Assembly (NCBI GenBank): GCA_964533185.1
Contig: CAZHLD010000001.1
Span: forward strand, 62,001-126,000
Origin: CAZHLD01 sp964533185
GTDB taxonomy: Bacteria; Acidobacteriota; Terriglobia; Acidiferrales; UBA7541
Length of the DNA: 64,000 nucleotides
Direction of reading: 5' to 3'
Positions 16,873 to 27,337 of the stretch are shown here, one piece after another; the stretch's first letter is position 1, and each line of letters opens with the position of its first letter. Under the pieces are notes generated by a model, which had not been told where the DNA came from, did not search any database, and saw nothing but the letters and a program-made list of their open reading frames with translations. Both the position numbers and the translations under genes were made by a program.

Positions 16873-17003
16873 GTTCCCTGCTTTTCTCGAAGTCCGAGTT
16901 CCTGCAGACCGTCTGACTACCCAGCTCGCCGGTCCCGGCGGTTCGTCCCCGCAAAATTGGCAACCTGTCTCCCGTCGTTTGCTCTGTCGGAAGGGGAGTG
17001 GGG

Positions 17004-18651
17004 ATGAGACCGTTTCCGGGGGCAAACCTACTTCTTTTAGCGCTGGTCTCGCTGGGTCTGATTCACTGGGGACCGGCACCTTCCCTACCGGTCTTTCTCC
17101 TGCCCGCCCAGTCACCACCCACTGTTCAGTCAAGCTATCGCGACTTCTCCTTTGGCACCACCGGCCTTCCCACTCCCACCGGTGAAAAGCCCGAAAGCAA
17201 ACTCTGGTGGAACGATGGCTTCTGGTGGGGCTCCCTCTACAACGGCACCACACAAAAGCATCACATCTATTGCCTCGACCCCGCCACCCAGACCTGGTTC
17301 GACACCGGCACAGTCCTCGACGATCGCAAGTCCAGCAAGGCCGATGTCCTCTGGGACACCGTCAGCCAGAAACTCTATGTCGTCTCGCACCTCTACTCCG
17401 CCACTGCCGTTTCCACCTCAACCACGTCTCAGTGGGGCCGCCTCTATCGTTACACCTACAATTCCGGCTCGCAATCCTACACCCTCGACCCCGCCTTTCC
17501 GGTCACCGTCAGCAAGGCCCGCACCGAAACCTTAGTTCTCGCCAAAGATTCCCGCGACAAATTGTGGGTGACCTACGTCGAGAATGGCCAGGTGATGGTC
17601 AACCGCAGCCTGAGCAGCGACCTCGCGTGGGGCGAGCCCTTTGTCCTGCCGGTGGATCCACAGGCTGTCTCCGTCACTACCAACGACATCTCCTCGATCC
17701 TTGCGTTTGGTGGGTCCTCAATCGGCGTGATGTGGAGCAACGGCCTGCAGGACAAGTTCTATTTCACCCTCCACCGCGATGGCGACCCGGACAACGTCTG
17801 GCAGCCCGTTGAAACCACTCTCGCTGGCCCGGGCATCTCCAACGATCACGTCAACCTGAAAGCCGACAGCGCGGGCCGCGTCTACGCTGCCATCAAAACC
17901 TCTCTCTCCGGTTCTACTTCGCCCGTCCTGCTGCTCCTCGTCCGCAACAATCAGCAGTGGACCAGCTACGTCTTCGGCACCGGCCCCGAAGATGACGGGC
18001 AGCGCTTTCGCGGGCGTCACTGGCGTGGCCTTCAACGAAACTGCCGCAGCTTTCACCATCGATTCCACCACCTCGATTCGAGCCACGGCTCCCGCCGGGG
18101 TCACCTCCGATAAGATCAGCGTGACAAACGTCGTAGGCACCGCCTTCAGTGCCACCAACTTCACGTCAACCGATCCGCCGCCACTCGCCTTCACCGTCGC
18201 CGCCGACGCGCAAATCAAGTCCACCAGCCCAACCTCCAACTACGGCGGACTGGACACCCTGCGCGTTCGCCTCGACCCGGGCATCGACGCCCATTATCGC
18301 AGTTACCTCAAGTTCATTGTCTCCGGCCTGGGCGGCAATGTCACTTCCGCCAGGTTGCGTCTCTACATCACCGACGCCAGCAACGATGGCGGCAGCGTCT
18401 ATTCCACCGCCACCACACGGACCGAATCAGACCTCACCTGGAACACAGCCCCTCTGCCCGGAACGCTCGTTGCCGCCGCCGGCGCCGTTCCCCTCGGTAC
18501 CTACATCGAGATCGTCCTGCCAGCGAGCCTGTTCAGCAGCGGCAATGGCTCCTACAGTCTTGTGCTGATCAGTAGCAGCACCGACAGCGCCATCTACAAC
18601 AGCCGCGAAAGCGCAAATCCGCCCCAGCTCATCCTGACGCAAGGCCAGTAA
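17004..18651 (+). pseudogene. Broken secreted propeller/TIG/DNRLRE surface protein gene
   Basis: Two adjacent frames encode parts of one secreted protein. Part one (17004 to about 17990) has a signal peptide (NLLLLALVSLGLIHWG) and a beta-propeller-like region with sialidase-style strands. Part two (from about 17992, another frame, to 18651) begins inside a TIG/IPT-like domain (TGSAFAGVTGVAFNETAA) and continues into a DNRLRE domain (IKSTSPTSNYGGLDTLRVRL). The first strand of the TIG domain and any preceding linker are absent at the junction, so the break is an internal deletion with frame change rather than a single-base slip. After the junction, frame one gives only a short nonsense tail. GGGGAG supports the ATG at 17004. 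Assembly collapse is a real alternative. Confidence 0.6.
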
Positions 18652-18746
18652 ATGTCTTCTGCAGTTGTGTGATTTCGGGCGCAACGCCAGCCCGTCAGGT
18701 GGCAAAGCAATCTACGAGAAGCTACTCTGCGGCGAGTTCTTCACTC

Positions 18747-21467
18747 CTATCGCGTTTCGATGCCGGGCGCGATTTCCACCTTCAGCTTCTGTGTCTCGGT
18801 CGTTTTTCCGTAGTCCAGAGTGACGGTGTATTCGCCGGCCTTCAAAAATTTCTGTCCTTCTCCCCCATATTCCGTCAGCAAATCCTTTGTCGGTTTCAGG
18901 TCCCAGATTATCCGGTTCATCCCCGGCTTTCCGATCATCTTAAACTTCGCTACCGGAGCACCCAGCGCATTCGCGATCTTGATCTTCACTTCCTCGCCGG
19001 TGTACTCCTTCAGGTAAAACGTAATCAACGCCCCCTCCGGCGGATTCTCCCCGCGAAAGATTGCTTTCCCGTTCCAGTCCGCGAACCCCGGCAGCGGATA
19101 GATTCCTGTCGCCGCTCGCGCCGGGAACAGGTGTGCATCCTTCGCCTGCACCTCTGCACTCAACTGCTCGAGCGGGCTGATGTCATCCACGATGTAGAGG
19201 CTCCTCCCGTGCGTTGCAATCACCAGGTCCAGATCGCGTGGATGGACAAGAATGTCGTCCACCGCCACCGTCGGCAGCCCGCCAAACTTCGCCCAGCGCC
19301 CGCCGCGGTCAAAGCTCACAAACAACCCAAACTCCGTCCCCGCGTACAGCACGTTGGGGTTCTTTGGGTCTTCCCGTACCACCTTCACCGGCCCGTCCCC
19401 TGGCAGGTTCGACGCAATGTTCTGCCACGTCTTCCCTCCGTCTGCCGTCCGGTAGGCGAGCGGCGCATAGTTCCCCGTCCGGTGCGCATCCATCGCCAAG
19501 TAGGCCACCTGCGCGTCCTGCCAACTCGGCTCGATTCGCATGATCCACTGCCCTTTGGCCGCCGCAGGCAGATTTGACGTCAGGTCGGTCCACTTCCCTC
19601 CCTCGTTTTCCGTCACCCACAGTTTCCCGTCGTCCGTTCCTGCCCACAGCAACCCGGCCTTCACCAGCGATTCCGCCAGCGTATACACCACGCCGTAGTT
19701 CTCCGCACCGCTGCCGACTGTGATCATCTTTGGCAGTTCCTGCGTCGAGAGGTCGGGGCTGATCATCTTCCACTGCTCGCCCCGCGCGGTATGCTTGAAG
19801 ACCTTGTTCCCCGCCAGATAGAAAACTCCTTTTTCATGTCGGCTCCCGATCAACGGCGAATTCCAGTGGAACCGGAACGCCGGTTGCCCTTCGGTCGGCT
19901 CTGGCCGCAGCAGTTTCGTCTCACCGTTCTGCAGGTTAAACCGGTGGACATATCCCTCCTGCGACTCCGTGTAGATTACGCTCGGATCCTCAGAGTCAAA
20001 AACGCAATAGAAGCCGTCCCCGCCACCCAGGGTGATCCAGTCGTAGTTCAGGATTCCCTCTTTCGAGTTTGTCCGGCTCGGCCCCACCCAGTTCAAGTTG
20101 TCCTGCAACCCTCCGCAGATTCGGTACGGCGTGCTCTGGTCCACGTTGATCCGGTAAAACTCTCCCGCTGCAAACCGGTTCAGGTGTTCCCAGGCCTTCC
20201 CTCCGTCATAGCTCTGGTAGATCCCGCCGTCAGTCCCCAGCAGCAACCGGCGCGGGAACCGCGGGTCGATCGCCAGGGCGTGGCAATCCGGGTGGACCTT
20301 GCCAAACAAGTCCTCCCGGAAAGTTTTGCCCCCGTCTTCCGAGACGTGGACCGCAAATCCCAGCACGTACACTCGCTGATCATTCTCGGGATCCACTCGA
20401 ATTTGGCTGAAGTAGAACGGCCGCGGGTTGATCGGGTTGACGCGCGTCCAACTCTCTCCCTCATCCTCGGATCGGAACACTCCGCCTCGCTTGCTCCGGA
20501 TTTCCATGATGCCGCTCGTCCCGCCCTCATCGCTCTGCACGATGGCATACACAATTTTCGGGTTCTTTGCGTAGATCGCTAGCCCGATTCGCCCCGTCGC
20601 CCCTGGCAGTCCTTTTTCCAACTTGCGCCACGTCGTTCCGCCATCCGTGCTCTTGAAAATTCCGCCCAGATCCTTTCCATCCGTGTACGCAGGCCCCGAC
20701 ACAAATGACCACGGCGTCCTCTGCCGCGCGTACAGCGCCGCGTAGAGCGTGTTCGGGTCCGACGGATCTAATGCTACCTCCCCGCATCCCACCTTGTTTC
20801 CGTACGGCGCCGCCGCCACCAGCACCGCCTTCCACGTCTTCCCTCCGTCCATCGTCTTGAAAAGCCCGCGTTCCGGACTCGCGTTCCACAGGTCCCCCAT
20901 CGCCGCCACCCAAGCCGTATTCGGATCGGTCGGATGGACCACGATCCTGGCGATAAACTTGCTCTCCTTCAGCCCAACGTGCGTCCACTTGCCTCCGCCA
21001 TCGGTTGACCGGTAAACGCCGTTTCCCCAGCTCGAGCTGTTGCGATCGTTTGCTTCCCCGGTTCCCACCCACACCACCTTCGGGTCCGACGGCGCCACCG
21101 CAACCGCACCAATCGACGCCACTGCCTCATCCTCAAAAATCCCCTCAAACGTCACGCCGCCGTCGCTCGTCTTCATCACCCCACCCGTCCCCAGCGCCAC
21201 ATAGAATGTCGCCGGGTCTTTCGGGTCCAGCGCAATCTCCGATACGCGTCCTCCCATAATCGCCGGCCCGATGCTGCGTGCCTTCAGCCCCTTCAGCAGC
21301 ACTGCATCTACGTTCGGCCCGGCCGGGAAACTTGCCGGAGCCACTGCAATCGCTCCGCTTGTCTGCGCCGCAGGCGTCTCCTTCGGCTTCGGCTTCTTCG
21401 TCTGCGCCGCAAGCAGGCCGGCTACCGCAACAGTCACGACTAGAACGCTCAGCATCCTTCGCATCAT
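18747..21467 (-). CDS. Secreted multi-Asp-box (BNR/sortilin-like) beta-propeller protein
   Basis: A 906-aa exported protein with a signal peptide (MLSVLVVTVAVAGLLAAQ) and many Asp-box repeats of the S/T-x-D-G-G-x-T/K-W type, for example KTSDGGVTF, RSTDGGGKW, KTMDGGKTW, KSTDGGTTW and RTADGGKTW. These build one or two seven-bladed-type propellers over about residues 60-740, followed by an all-beta C-terminal domain ending in GEYTVTLDYG. The layout matches acidobacterial proteins annotated as VPS10/glycosyl hydrolase BNR. Enzyme activity is unproven; carbohydrate or protein binding at the surface is plausible. GAGGTCGCC precedes the ATG. A related gene begins at 61266. Confidence 0.85.
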   Translation of the reverse strand: MMRRMLSVLVVTVAVAGLLAAQTKKPKPKETPAAQTSGAIAVAPASFPAGPNVDAVLLKGLKARSIGPAIMGGRVSEIALDPKDPATFYVALGTGGVMKTSDGGVTFEGIFEDEAVASIGAVAVAPSDPKVVWVGTGEANDRNSSSWGNGVYRSTDGGGKWTHVGLKESKFIARIVVHPTDPNTAWVAAMGDLWNASPERGLFKTMDGGKTWKAVLVAAAPYGNKVGCGEVALDPSDPNTLYAALYARQRTPWSFVSGPAYTDGKDLGGIFKSTDGGTTWRKLEKGLPGATGRIGLAIYAKNPKIVYAIVQSDEGGTSGIMEIRSKRGGVFRSEDEGESWTRVNPINPRPFYFSQIRVDPENDQRVYVLGFAVHVSEDGGKTFREDLFGKVHPDCHALAIDPRFPRRLLLGTDGGIYQSYDGGKAWEHLNRFAAGEFYRINVDQSTPYRICGGLQDNLNWVGPSRTNSKEGILNYDWITLGGGDGFYCVFDSEDPSVIYTESQEGYVHRFNLQNGETKLLRPEPTEGQPAFRFHWNSPLIGSRHEKGVFYLAGNKVFKHTARGEQWKMISPDLSTQELPKMITVGSGAENYGVVYTLAESLVKAGLLWAGTDDGKLWVTENEGGKWTDLTSNLPAAAKGQWIMRIEPSWQDAQVAYLAMDAHRTGNYAPLAYRTADGGKTWQNIASNLPGDGPVKVVREDPKNPNVLYAGTEFGLFVSFDRGGRWAKFGGLPTVAVDDILVHPRDLDLVIATHGRSLYIVDDISPLEQLSAEVQAKDAHLFPARAATGIYPLPGFADWNGKAIFRGENPPEGALITFYLKEYTGEEVKIKIANALGAPVAKFKMIGKPGMNRIIWDLKPTKDLLTEYGGEGQKFLKAGEYTVTLDYGKTTETQKLKVEIAPGIETR

Positions 21468-21658
21468 GGCGACCTCTTAATCGGGGAAGTTGTGAAAACC
21501 ACGCCTCGTCTCGGCTCTCCTGAGGAGCCGCCATCTTAGGTTGCTCCTCCGGCCAAGTCAACGCGCAGCGGCCCGCCCGCCGCCAAAAATCTCTCGCGCA
21601 CTCCGGTTCAGTTGAGTTAATCTTTCTGCCCCGCGTCAGGGGAAGGCAGGCCATCGCC

Positions 21659-22390
21659 ATGAGGAAGGGGTATCACCGCTGGTACTCCTCGCGTTTGGGA
21701 CGCGAGATGGGCGTCGTCGTCTATGGCCACTGGGGCCCGCCCCTGCTCGGTTTTCCCACCAGTGCCGGCGACGAATGGGAGCTCGAGCACCAGGGCATGA
21801 TCGCGACCCTCGGGGATTTTCTGGAGGCTGGCCGCGTCAAAATCTTCACCGTCAACTCCGTCAACGCCGAGGCCTTCTACAACAAGGGCGCCCACCCCTT
21901 CCACCGCAGTTACGTCCAGACCCAGTTCGACGCCTACGTCCGCTTCGAAGTCGTTCCCTTCATTCACTCCAGCTGTCAGTCCGGCGATATTGCCATCTCC
22001 ACCATGGGCGCTTCCTTCGGCGCCTATCATGCCGCCAACACGCTCTTCAAGCACCCGGATGTCGTGAAGCGTTGCTTTGCCATGTCCGGCGTCTACGACA
22101 TCAAGCAGTTCATGGACGGCCTCTACGACGACAACTTCTATTTCAATAATCCCGTCGATTATCTCTCCAACCTCTCCGACCATGCCGCCCTTTCCCAGCT
22201 CGCCACCTGCGACATCCACATCGCCACCGGCTGCGGGCCCTGGGAAAACAGCGGGCCCTCGTATCGTCTTTCTGAAGTCCTCTCCAGCCGCGGCATCGCC
22301 CACCATCTCGACGACTGGGGTCAGCAAGGCGGACACGACTGGCCGTACTGGAAACACCAGATGCGGGAGTATATCGGCAGGCTTTTCTGA
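21659..22390 (+). CDS. Alpha/beta-hydrolase of the esterase (PF00756-like) family
   Basis: A 243-aa cytoplasmic hydrolase without a signal peptide. The nucleophile elbow is GASFGAYHA (Ser119 in GxSxG form), and a C-terminal histidine lies in GGHDWPYW, as in esterase D and feruloyl-esterase-like proteins. Substrate cannot be assigned. It is divergent from the propeller gene and convergent with the M29 peptidase gene, with 7 bp between stops. It may be functionally tied to the adjacent ligase operon, but this is inference from position. Confidence 0.78.
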   Translation: MRKGYHRWYSSRLGREMGVVVYGHWGPPLLGFPTSAGDEWELEHQGMIATLGDFLEAGRVKIFTVNSVNAEAFYNKGAHPFHRSYVQTQFDAYVRFEVVPFIHSSCQSGDIAISTMGASFGAYHAANTLFKHPDVVKRCFAMSGVYDIKQFMDGLYDDNFYFNNPVDYLSNLSDHAALSQLATCDIHIATGCGPWENSGPSYRLSEVLSSRGIAHHLDDWGQQGGHDWPYWKHQMREYIGRLF

Positions 22391-22397
22391 GGGAAGT

Positions 22398-23423
22398 TTA
22401 GGCCAGGCCCAGCCGGTCAAGCAGATACCGCCCTTTTTCGATCACCGGCTCCTCGTCAATCCACACGTCGCATTTACGCGTCAGCACGTCCACGTGCGTC
22501 TTCGACTTCCAGTCTGCGTGCGTCTGGTTTCCATACGGATCGCCAAACGCAATGTGTACGCCGGGGAGCTTCTCGTCCTGCAGCAGGATCCCGATCATCT
22601 CGCTCAGTCCCAGGTTTGTGCCAAACGCCAGCTCACCCACGCGGTCGCTATTCTCATCCGTGTGCGTGTATTCCCAGAACTCCCCCTCCAGCTCCTTGCG
22701 CGCGCACTCTGCCCGGACCAGCCGCCCGGCCACGATCTCCAGCACCAGCGGGGTCCGCTGCAAGTCACCGTACTTTTGGTTGAAGTAGTCCCCCGCCGTG
22801 CCGTCGCACACAAACCGGCCGTCCACCCGCGCCGGCGTCGTGAACACCTCTCCCGCCGGCAGGTTCGACCAGTACTGCGGGCTGATCAGCCCGCTTGTCT
22901 TCACCCAGTCGAGTGCCGGGTTAAACGACGCGGTAAACTCCGTCCCCGCTTTCGTCTGCACGCGCAACGTGCTGGCCGACTTCATTCGCTCCCGCAGCCG
23001 GTCGCTCAGACGGTCCACCCTCCGGTAGTCCGTCCTCATCCCTTGCTGCATGATCTCCGCCGTCACGCCCACCATGTGCGCGAAGCGAATCCGGCGCCGT
23101 TCGACCACCCGCACAATCGCCATTCGCGTTGGCAGCTCGCCGGGCATCGGCTGCATGCAAAGAATTCCAACCTCGGCATTCTCAAGTGCCTGGAGCAGTT
23201 CCCTCGGCACCTCAACCACCGGCCTCGCCGCCACATCTTCCACCAGCAGTCCCGTCCACTGCGCGCCGCGCTGCGCCAGCACTTCGGCCAGGCTGGCGGC
23301 TACCTCCCGGCTGGGCTGGTCGGCGATCAACGCCACGCGCTCGCCGGCCTGCACGTTCAGGCAGGTCTCGACCGCGTTTCGCGCGCCGGGCAATAACTCT
23401 GCGCTTACGGGTCCGAAGTTCAT
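22398..23423 (-). CDS. M29-type aminopeptidase (AmpS/aminopeptidase T-like)
   Basis: A 341-aa metallopeptidase of the M29 fold. The C-terminal motif series is recognisable: GELAFGTNLG (Glu ligand), HIAFGDPYGNQTHADWKSKT and HVDVL, which hold the Glu, His, Tyr and Asp ligands of the two-metal site. M29 enzymes remove N-terminal residues from short peptides in the cytoplasm. The ATG at 23423 has GTGGAG directly before it; an upstream GTG at 23489 is possible. It lies 109 bp after the circularly permuted ATP-grasp gene on the same strand and may be part of that operon, where it could process or recycle an amide-linked product. Confidence 0.77.
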   Translation of the reverse strand: MNFGPVSAELLPGARNAVETCLNVQAGERVALIADQPSREVAASLAEVLAQRGAQWTGLLVEDVAARPVVEVPRELLQALENAEVGILCMQPMPGELPTRMAIVRVVERRRIRFAHMVGVTAEIMQQGMRTDYRRVDRLSDRLRERMKSASTLRVQTKAGTEFTASFNPALDWVKTSGLISPQYWSNLPAGEVFTTPARVDGRFVCDGTAGDYFNQKYGDLQRTPLVLEIVAGRLVRAECARKELEGEFWEYTHTDENSDRVGELAFGTNLGLSEMIGILLQDEKLPGVHIAFGDPYGNQTHADWKSKTHVDVLTRKCDVWIDEEPVIEKGRYLLDRLGLA

Positions 23424-23532
23424 CTCCACTATCCTGTCGTGTTCTCGCCGTCCTGTCACGTCCTCAGTCGGACAAATACTCCGAATCACGTAATAGCTTC
23501 ATCAATTCTCTCGCTTTCTCCGCGAATCGATC

Positions 23533-24921
23533 TCACGCCACCGGCCGCACCACAAACGCCGGCACCTGCCCTCCGCCAGACGTGACGTTGGCCAGCCCCG
23601 TTGCGCTCAGCCGCGTCAGGAACCCTGCCATCCGTCCACGGAAGAGATACGGCGCAAGGTCCACCAGCATGTCCCGCATCGTTGCCGCGGCACCCGCCCC
23701 AAAGTGCGGGAACACTTCCCGTCGCACCGGGATCCGCGCCTGCACCACCCACGCCCCATGCCGGTCTGCCAACGCTCGCCCGACTGCCTCGTCCCACTGC
23801 TTTTCGCTCGCCTCCCACCCCAGGGTTACGCCGGCCCCGCCGTACTCATCGTTGGGCTTCATCACGAATTCCGTTCGGTTTCGCCTCACGTGTTTCAGTA
23901 GCTCCACCGGCTTGCCGTCTCGCTCCGTCTTCGCGTCCGCCACCAGCCGCGTCCACGGAATGTGCTGGCGAATAATCTCCTGTTCTTTCGCACTGAAAAA
24001 TCCGCGGTTCCGCTCATCGGTCAGCACCGCAAAGAACGCCTTCTTGTGCGGAATCTTGCACCGCAGCGTATTGGTCACGCAGACGGCCCGCGCTTCATAC
24101 GCCCGCACCAACGCTTCGCATTCTGCCGGCCGCGCAATAATGTCGTTAATCAGCACGCGCCGGTACACCAGGTCAATCTTCTTCCCCTGCGCCGTCAGAT
24201 TCTGCCCGTCGAAGACGAGCTCCCGCGGCTCGCAGACAATCGTCGGCACGCCCAGTTTTTCAAACCGCGCTTGCAGAATTTCAAACTCATTCCACGTTGG
24301 CACCTCGCGCCAGTCCACAATGGCGATCACCGGTTTCGCCGCCGTGCCGCCCCATTCCCGATAGCTGTCCAGCAGCGCCTTGAGCAGCGTGCCCATCAGC
24401 GGATAGGCCCGCGCGTCGAACTTCTGCCGGAAGCGACCCATCACCTCCAGCCCGCTGAACACCTCCGCCAGCGTCTCCGTGTAGCCCGGCCCCGCCGGCG
24501 ACTCCGCATTGTATTCTGCAAAGCTCAGCGAATCGGGCAGCAGGAATGCATCCAGCCGCGATGCCGTGCTCGCCGTCCGGTAACCGGGCTCGATCCGCGC
24601 CAGCCGCTCTTCTACCGGGCTCAGCGCCACTTGCGCCAGCAACTCGCGCGACTCAAGCGCCTGTGCCACCACGCGTTCGCCGAGCGCCGCGATCGTCTCC
24701 GCAACCGCTCGGACGCGTTGCTCATCTTCTTCGCTCAGGAAAAACGGCCGCAGGAAGGAACAATGGATGCGGTCGCCAAAGGTCAGTCGCGCCGCGCGCA
24801 AATTCTCGCTCAGTTCCTCGCCGTAGGCTGCGCTCAGCTCAACCTCAGGACGAAGCAGCGAATGCCAGGCGTCGGCCGCGGAAGCGGACATGGGCTTGGG
24901 CGATGTCCCCGTCGCACTCAT
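23533..24921 (-). CDS. Circularly permuted ATP-grasp-type ligase
   Basis: A 462-aa protein whose ATP-grasp motifs appear in permuted order. The acidic-Asn metal site comes early (FAEYNAESPAGPGY, residues 134-147), and the nucleotide-binding Lys and glycine loop come late (VMKPNDEYGGAGVTLGWE, 353-370), followed by VTSGGGQVPAFVV. This fits circularly permuted ATP-grasp proteins, which form amide bonds through acyl-phosphate intermediates. The ATG at 24921 overlaps the TGA of the upstream ATP-grasp gene (ATGA), strong evidence for coupled translation and joint function. Substrate unknown. The residue-level active site is deduced from motifs, not structure. Confidence 0.78.
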   Translation of the reverse strand: MSATGTSPKPMSASAADAWHSLLRPEVELSAAYGEELSENLRAARLTFGDRIHCSFLRPFFLSEEDEQRVRAVAETIAALGERVVAQALESRELLAQVALSPVEERLARIEPGYRTASTASRLDAFLLPDSLSFAEYNAESPAGPGYTETLAEVFSGLEVMGRFRQKFDARAYPLMGTLLKALLDSYREWGGTAAKPVIAIVDWREVPTWNEFEILQARFEKLGVPTIVCEPRELVFDGQNLTAQGKKIDLVYRRVLINDIIARPAECEALVRAYEARAVCVTNTLRCKIPHKKAFFAVLTDERNRGFFSAKEQEIIRQHIPWTRLVADAKTERDGKPVELLKHVRRNRTEFVMKPNDEYGGAGVTLGWEASEKQWDEAVGRALADRHGAWVVQARIPVRREVFPHFGAGAAATMRDMLVDLAPYLFRGRMAGFLTRLSATGLANVTSGGGQVPAFVVRPVA

Positions 24922-25913
24922 GCCGACCGGGCCTTCATCGCCTTGGCCGCCGGCGCGCCCGTGAACCCGCTGCTCGTTCCCGCTCCAAGCACAAGCATCT
25001 CTTCCCAGCGCGGCCACGAATCGGCCGGCGTGCCGTTCATCGCCCGGTCGATCACCAGCTTCGCCATCTGCTCCACCACGTGCCCGAAGTAAAACTCCGT
25101 AATTCGCTCGCGCTCGAAGTCCGGCGCCGGGTTCAGGAAGTCGATCGCGTAGGGTATGTCGTCCTGAATCGCAAACTCGACCGTGTTCATTTCGTAGCCC
25201 AGCGCCAGATTCAGCGTCTGCGCATCTTTTACCACGCGCGCACCCAGCTCCGACGAAAGATACGCAAGATCAACCAGGTACTTTCTCTCTCGCGGGTTGT
25301 AGGCCACCGGCATGATCACCGTCTTCCCAAACGTGAAACAGCGCACGTACTGCTGGAACTCAATGAATTCCTGCAACACCATGCAGTACGGCCCCGTCCC
25401 GTCGTAGGCCGCGATCAGCTCTTCGCGGTTATCTACCTTGTACACGTGCTTCCATCCGCCGCCTGAAAAGGGCTTCAGGATTGCTGGCCGCCCCACGTAA
25501 TCGAGCAGCCCGTCCCAGTCCACCGGGTACTCCAAGTTCCGCAGAGATTCAGCCGTAATATCCACGCTCTGCGGATATGACTTCTGCGGCAGCAGCACCG
25601 TCTTCGGCACCGCCACTCCCAGTTTCGCCGCAATCGCATAGTTGAAGAATTTGTCGTCCGCCGTCCACCAGAAGGGGTTGTTGATCACATACGTCCCTTC
25701 CAGCGTCGCGTGCTTCAGATACCCTCGGTAGTAGTCCACTTCGTGCGAGATGCGGTCCACAATCACGCGGTATTGCGCCGCCTCGCCCATTCGCGTCCCG
25801 CCCAACTGCGCCATTTCCGCAGTGATTCCGTCCTGCTTGCCCAGCGTGTTTACTCGCTCCAGGAACGCCGGTGGAAAACTGTACTCGCGTCCGCACAGCA
25901 GTCCGATTTTCAT
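24918..25913 (-). CDS. ATP-grasp ligase (RimK/glutathione synthetase-like fold)
   Basis: A 331-aa ATP-grasp enzyme. The lid/P-loop region is AILKPFSGGGWKHVYKV (144-160), the hinge strand VLQEFIEFQQYVRCF (179-193), and the Mg2+/ATP carboxylate-Asn motif EFAIQDDIPYAIDFLNPAP (246-264). The ATG at 25913 has GGAGGAG upstream; the longer frame to 26036 is excluded because it overlaps the upstream gene. It is the middle gene of three, 58 bp after the YbdK-type gene and overlapping the permuted ATP-grasp gene by 4 bp. It should ligate a carboxylate to an amine; neither substrate is known. Confidence 0.82.
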   Translation of the reverse strand: MKIGLLCGREYSFPPAFLERVNTLGKQDGITAEMAQLGGTRMGEAAQYRVIVDRISHEVDYYRGYLKHATLEGTYVINNPFWWTADDKFFNYAIAAKLGVAVPKTVLLPQKSYPQSVDITAESLRNLEYPVDWDGLLDYVGRPAILKPFSGGGWKHVYKVDNREELIAAYDGTGPYCMVLQEFIEFQQYVRCFTFGKTVIMPVAYNPRERKYLVDLAYLSSELGARVVKDAQTLNLALGYEMNTVEFAIQDDIPYAIDFLNPAPDFERERITEFYFGHVVEQMAKLVIDRAMNGTPADSWPRWEEMLVLGAGTSSGFTGAPAAKAMKARSA

Positions 25914-25971
25914 GGCTGCTCCTCCCCGGGCCTTGCTCTGCCCGGGCTGTCTGGTTTTGTGGAATGTTCTT

Positions 25972-27108
25972 CTACTTGGCCCCGGCCGCAAAAGAACTTG
26001 TCGCCTGGCTGGCGGTCGGCCGCGTCTCTTCCACAATGTGCCGCACCACCGCCTTCAAGTCACCCGTCTCTTGGTATACCCGCAACTGCCGTTCCGCGCT
26101 GGTCCCTTCCTCCAGAATCTTGTGGATGTAGTTCACCGCCGACCGGCTCCCCAGCTCATCCACCACGTCGTCTACAAATTCCAGCAGCTCCAGCGCCAGC
26201 TCGCGCATCGGCACTTCCTTGCGCTTACCGAAATCAATCAGCTTCCCGTCGATGCCCCAGCGCGCTGCACGCCACTTGTTTTCCTCGATCAGCGCTCGAG
26301 GGTACAGTCGGAATCCCATGTTCTGCCGGTATAGCTTGTAGAGCTTCACCACAATCGCCTGCGTCAGCGCTGCCAGCGCCACCGATTCTTCCACCCGCGT
26401 CGGCACGTCGCACATTCGGAACTCCAGCGTCCCAAACATCGGGTGCGGCCGCACATCCCACCAGATCTTTTTCGCATTGTCGATGCAGTTCAGCTCCACC
26501 AGCAGCTGCACGTAATCCTCGTACTCGCTCCACGACCCGAAATGCTCCGGCACCCCCGTCCGTGGAAACTTCCTGAAAATCGTCGTCCGGTACGATTTCA
26601 GCCCCGTATCTCGCCCCATCCAGAAGGGCGAGCTCGTCGATAGCGCCAGCAGGTGCGGCAAAAAGTAGCGCACCTCGTTCATCAGGTCGATCGTCGTCGT
26701 CCGGTCCGGCATGGCCACGTGCACGTGGATGCCGAAGATCAGCAGCGACCTCGCCAGTTGCTGCAGCTCCTCAACAATGTTTTTGTACCGCTCTCCCGGC
26801 GAAATCACCTGGTCAATCCAGTTTGAAAACGGATGCGTCCCTGCCGCCGCCACATGCAGACCCACCCGCTCCGCCGCCGCCACCAGTTCTCCTCGCGTCC
26901 GTCCGAGTTCAGCTCGCAGTTCCCCGACGTCGGCGCAGATCTTCGTCCCCATCTCGACGATCGACTGGTGCAGCTCCGGCTTGATCTGGTCGCCCATGTC
27001 GGGCGCCGTCGCCGCAATCAGCTCGCTGACGTGCGACCGCAGCTCGCCCGTCGCCGGGTCCACAATTTGGAACTCTTCTTCAACCCCAATCGTGAAGTGG
27101 TGTTTCAT
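25972..27108 (-). CDS. Carboxylate-amine ligase, YbdK-type (GCS2 family)
   Basis: A 378-aa GCS2-family ligase with the diagnostic N-terminus FTIGVEEEFQIVDPATGEL and the internal GIHVHVAMPD motif (126-135), both part of the Mg-ATP/glutamate-type site. YbdK has weak gamma-glutamylcysteine ligase activity in E. coli, and the natural role of many family members is unknown. It is the first gene of a three-ligase operon. The Tat-exported aminotransferase diverges from it across 229 bp. Ending ATSSFAAGAK, it has a short flexible tail. Confidence 0.88.
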   Translation of the reverse strand: MKHHFTIGVEEEFQIVDPATGELRSHVSELIAATAPDMGDQIKPELHQSIVEMGTKICADVGELRAELGRTRGELVAAAERVGLHVAAAGTHPFSNWIDQVISPGERYKNIVEELQQLARSLLIFGIHVHVAMPDRTTTIDLMNEVRYFLPHLLALSTSSPFWMGRDTGLKSYRTTIFRKFPRTGVPEHFGSWSEYEDYVQLLVELNCIDNAKKIWWDVRPHPMFGTLEFRMCDVPTRVEESVALAALTQAIVVKLYKLYRQNMGFRLYPRALIEENKWRAARWGIDGKLIDFGKRKEVPMRELALELLEFVDDVVDELGSRSAVNYIHKILEEGTSAERQLRVYQETGDLKAVVRHIVEETRPTASQATSSFAAGAK

Positions 27109-27337
27109 CTGGGTGTACGCCCCTTCTTGGGCTTACACAATGTGGCGGGACGAGCCCTTATAGTACAGCCTCTCCCACGAATTGCACAGCGTTCGAATTT
27201 CCGCCATGCTAGACACGCCTTGCGCTTCGGCCCTCCCCGTCGGATAATCAGCTTTTCCCGCTAGGTGTGCGGATGCTGTTCGTCTTGGAGATCATCCGGT
27301 CGTGCGGCCGGAAAATCGTATTCTGCCGGAGGTTCAA

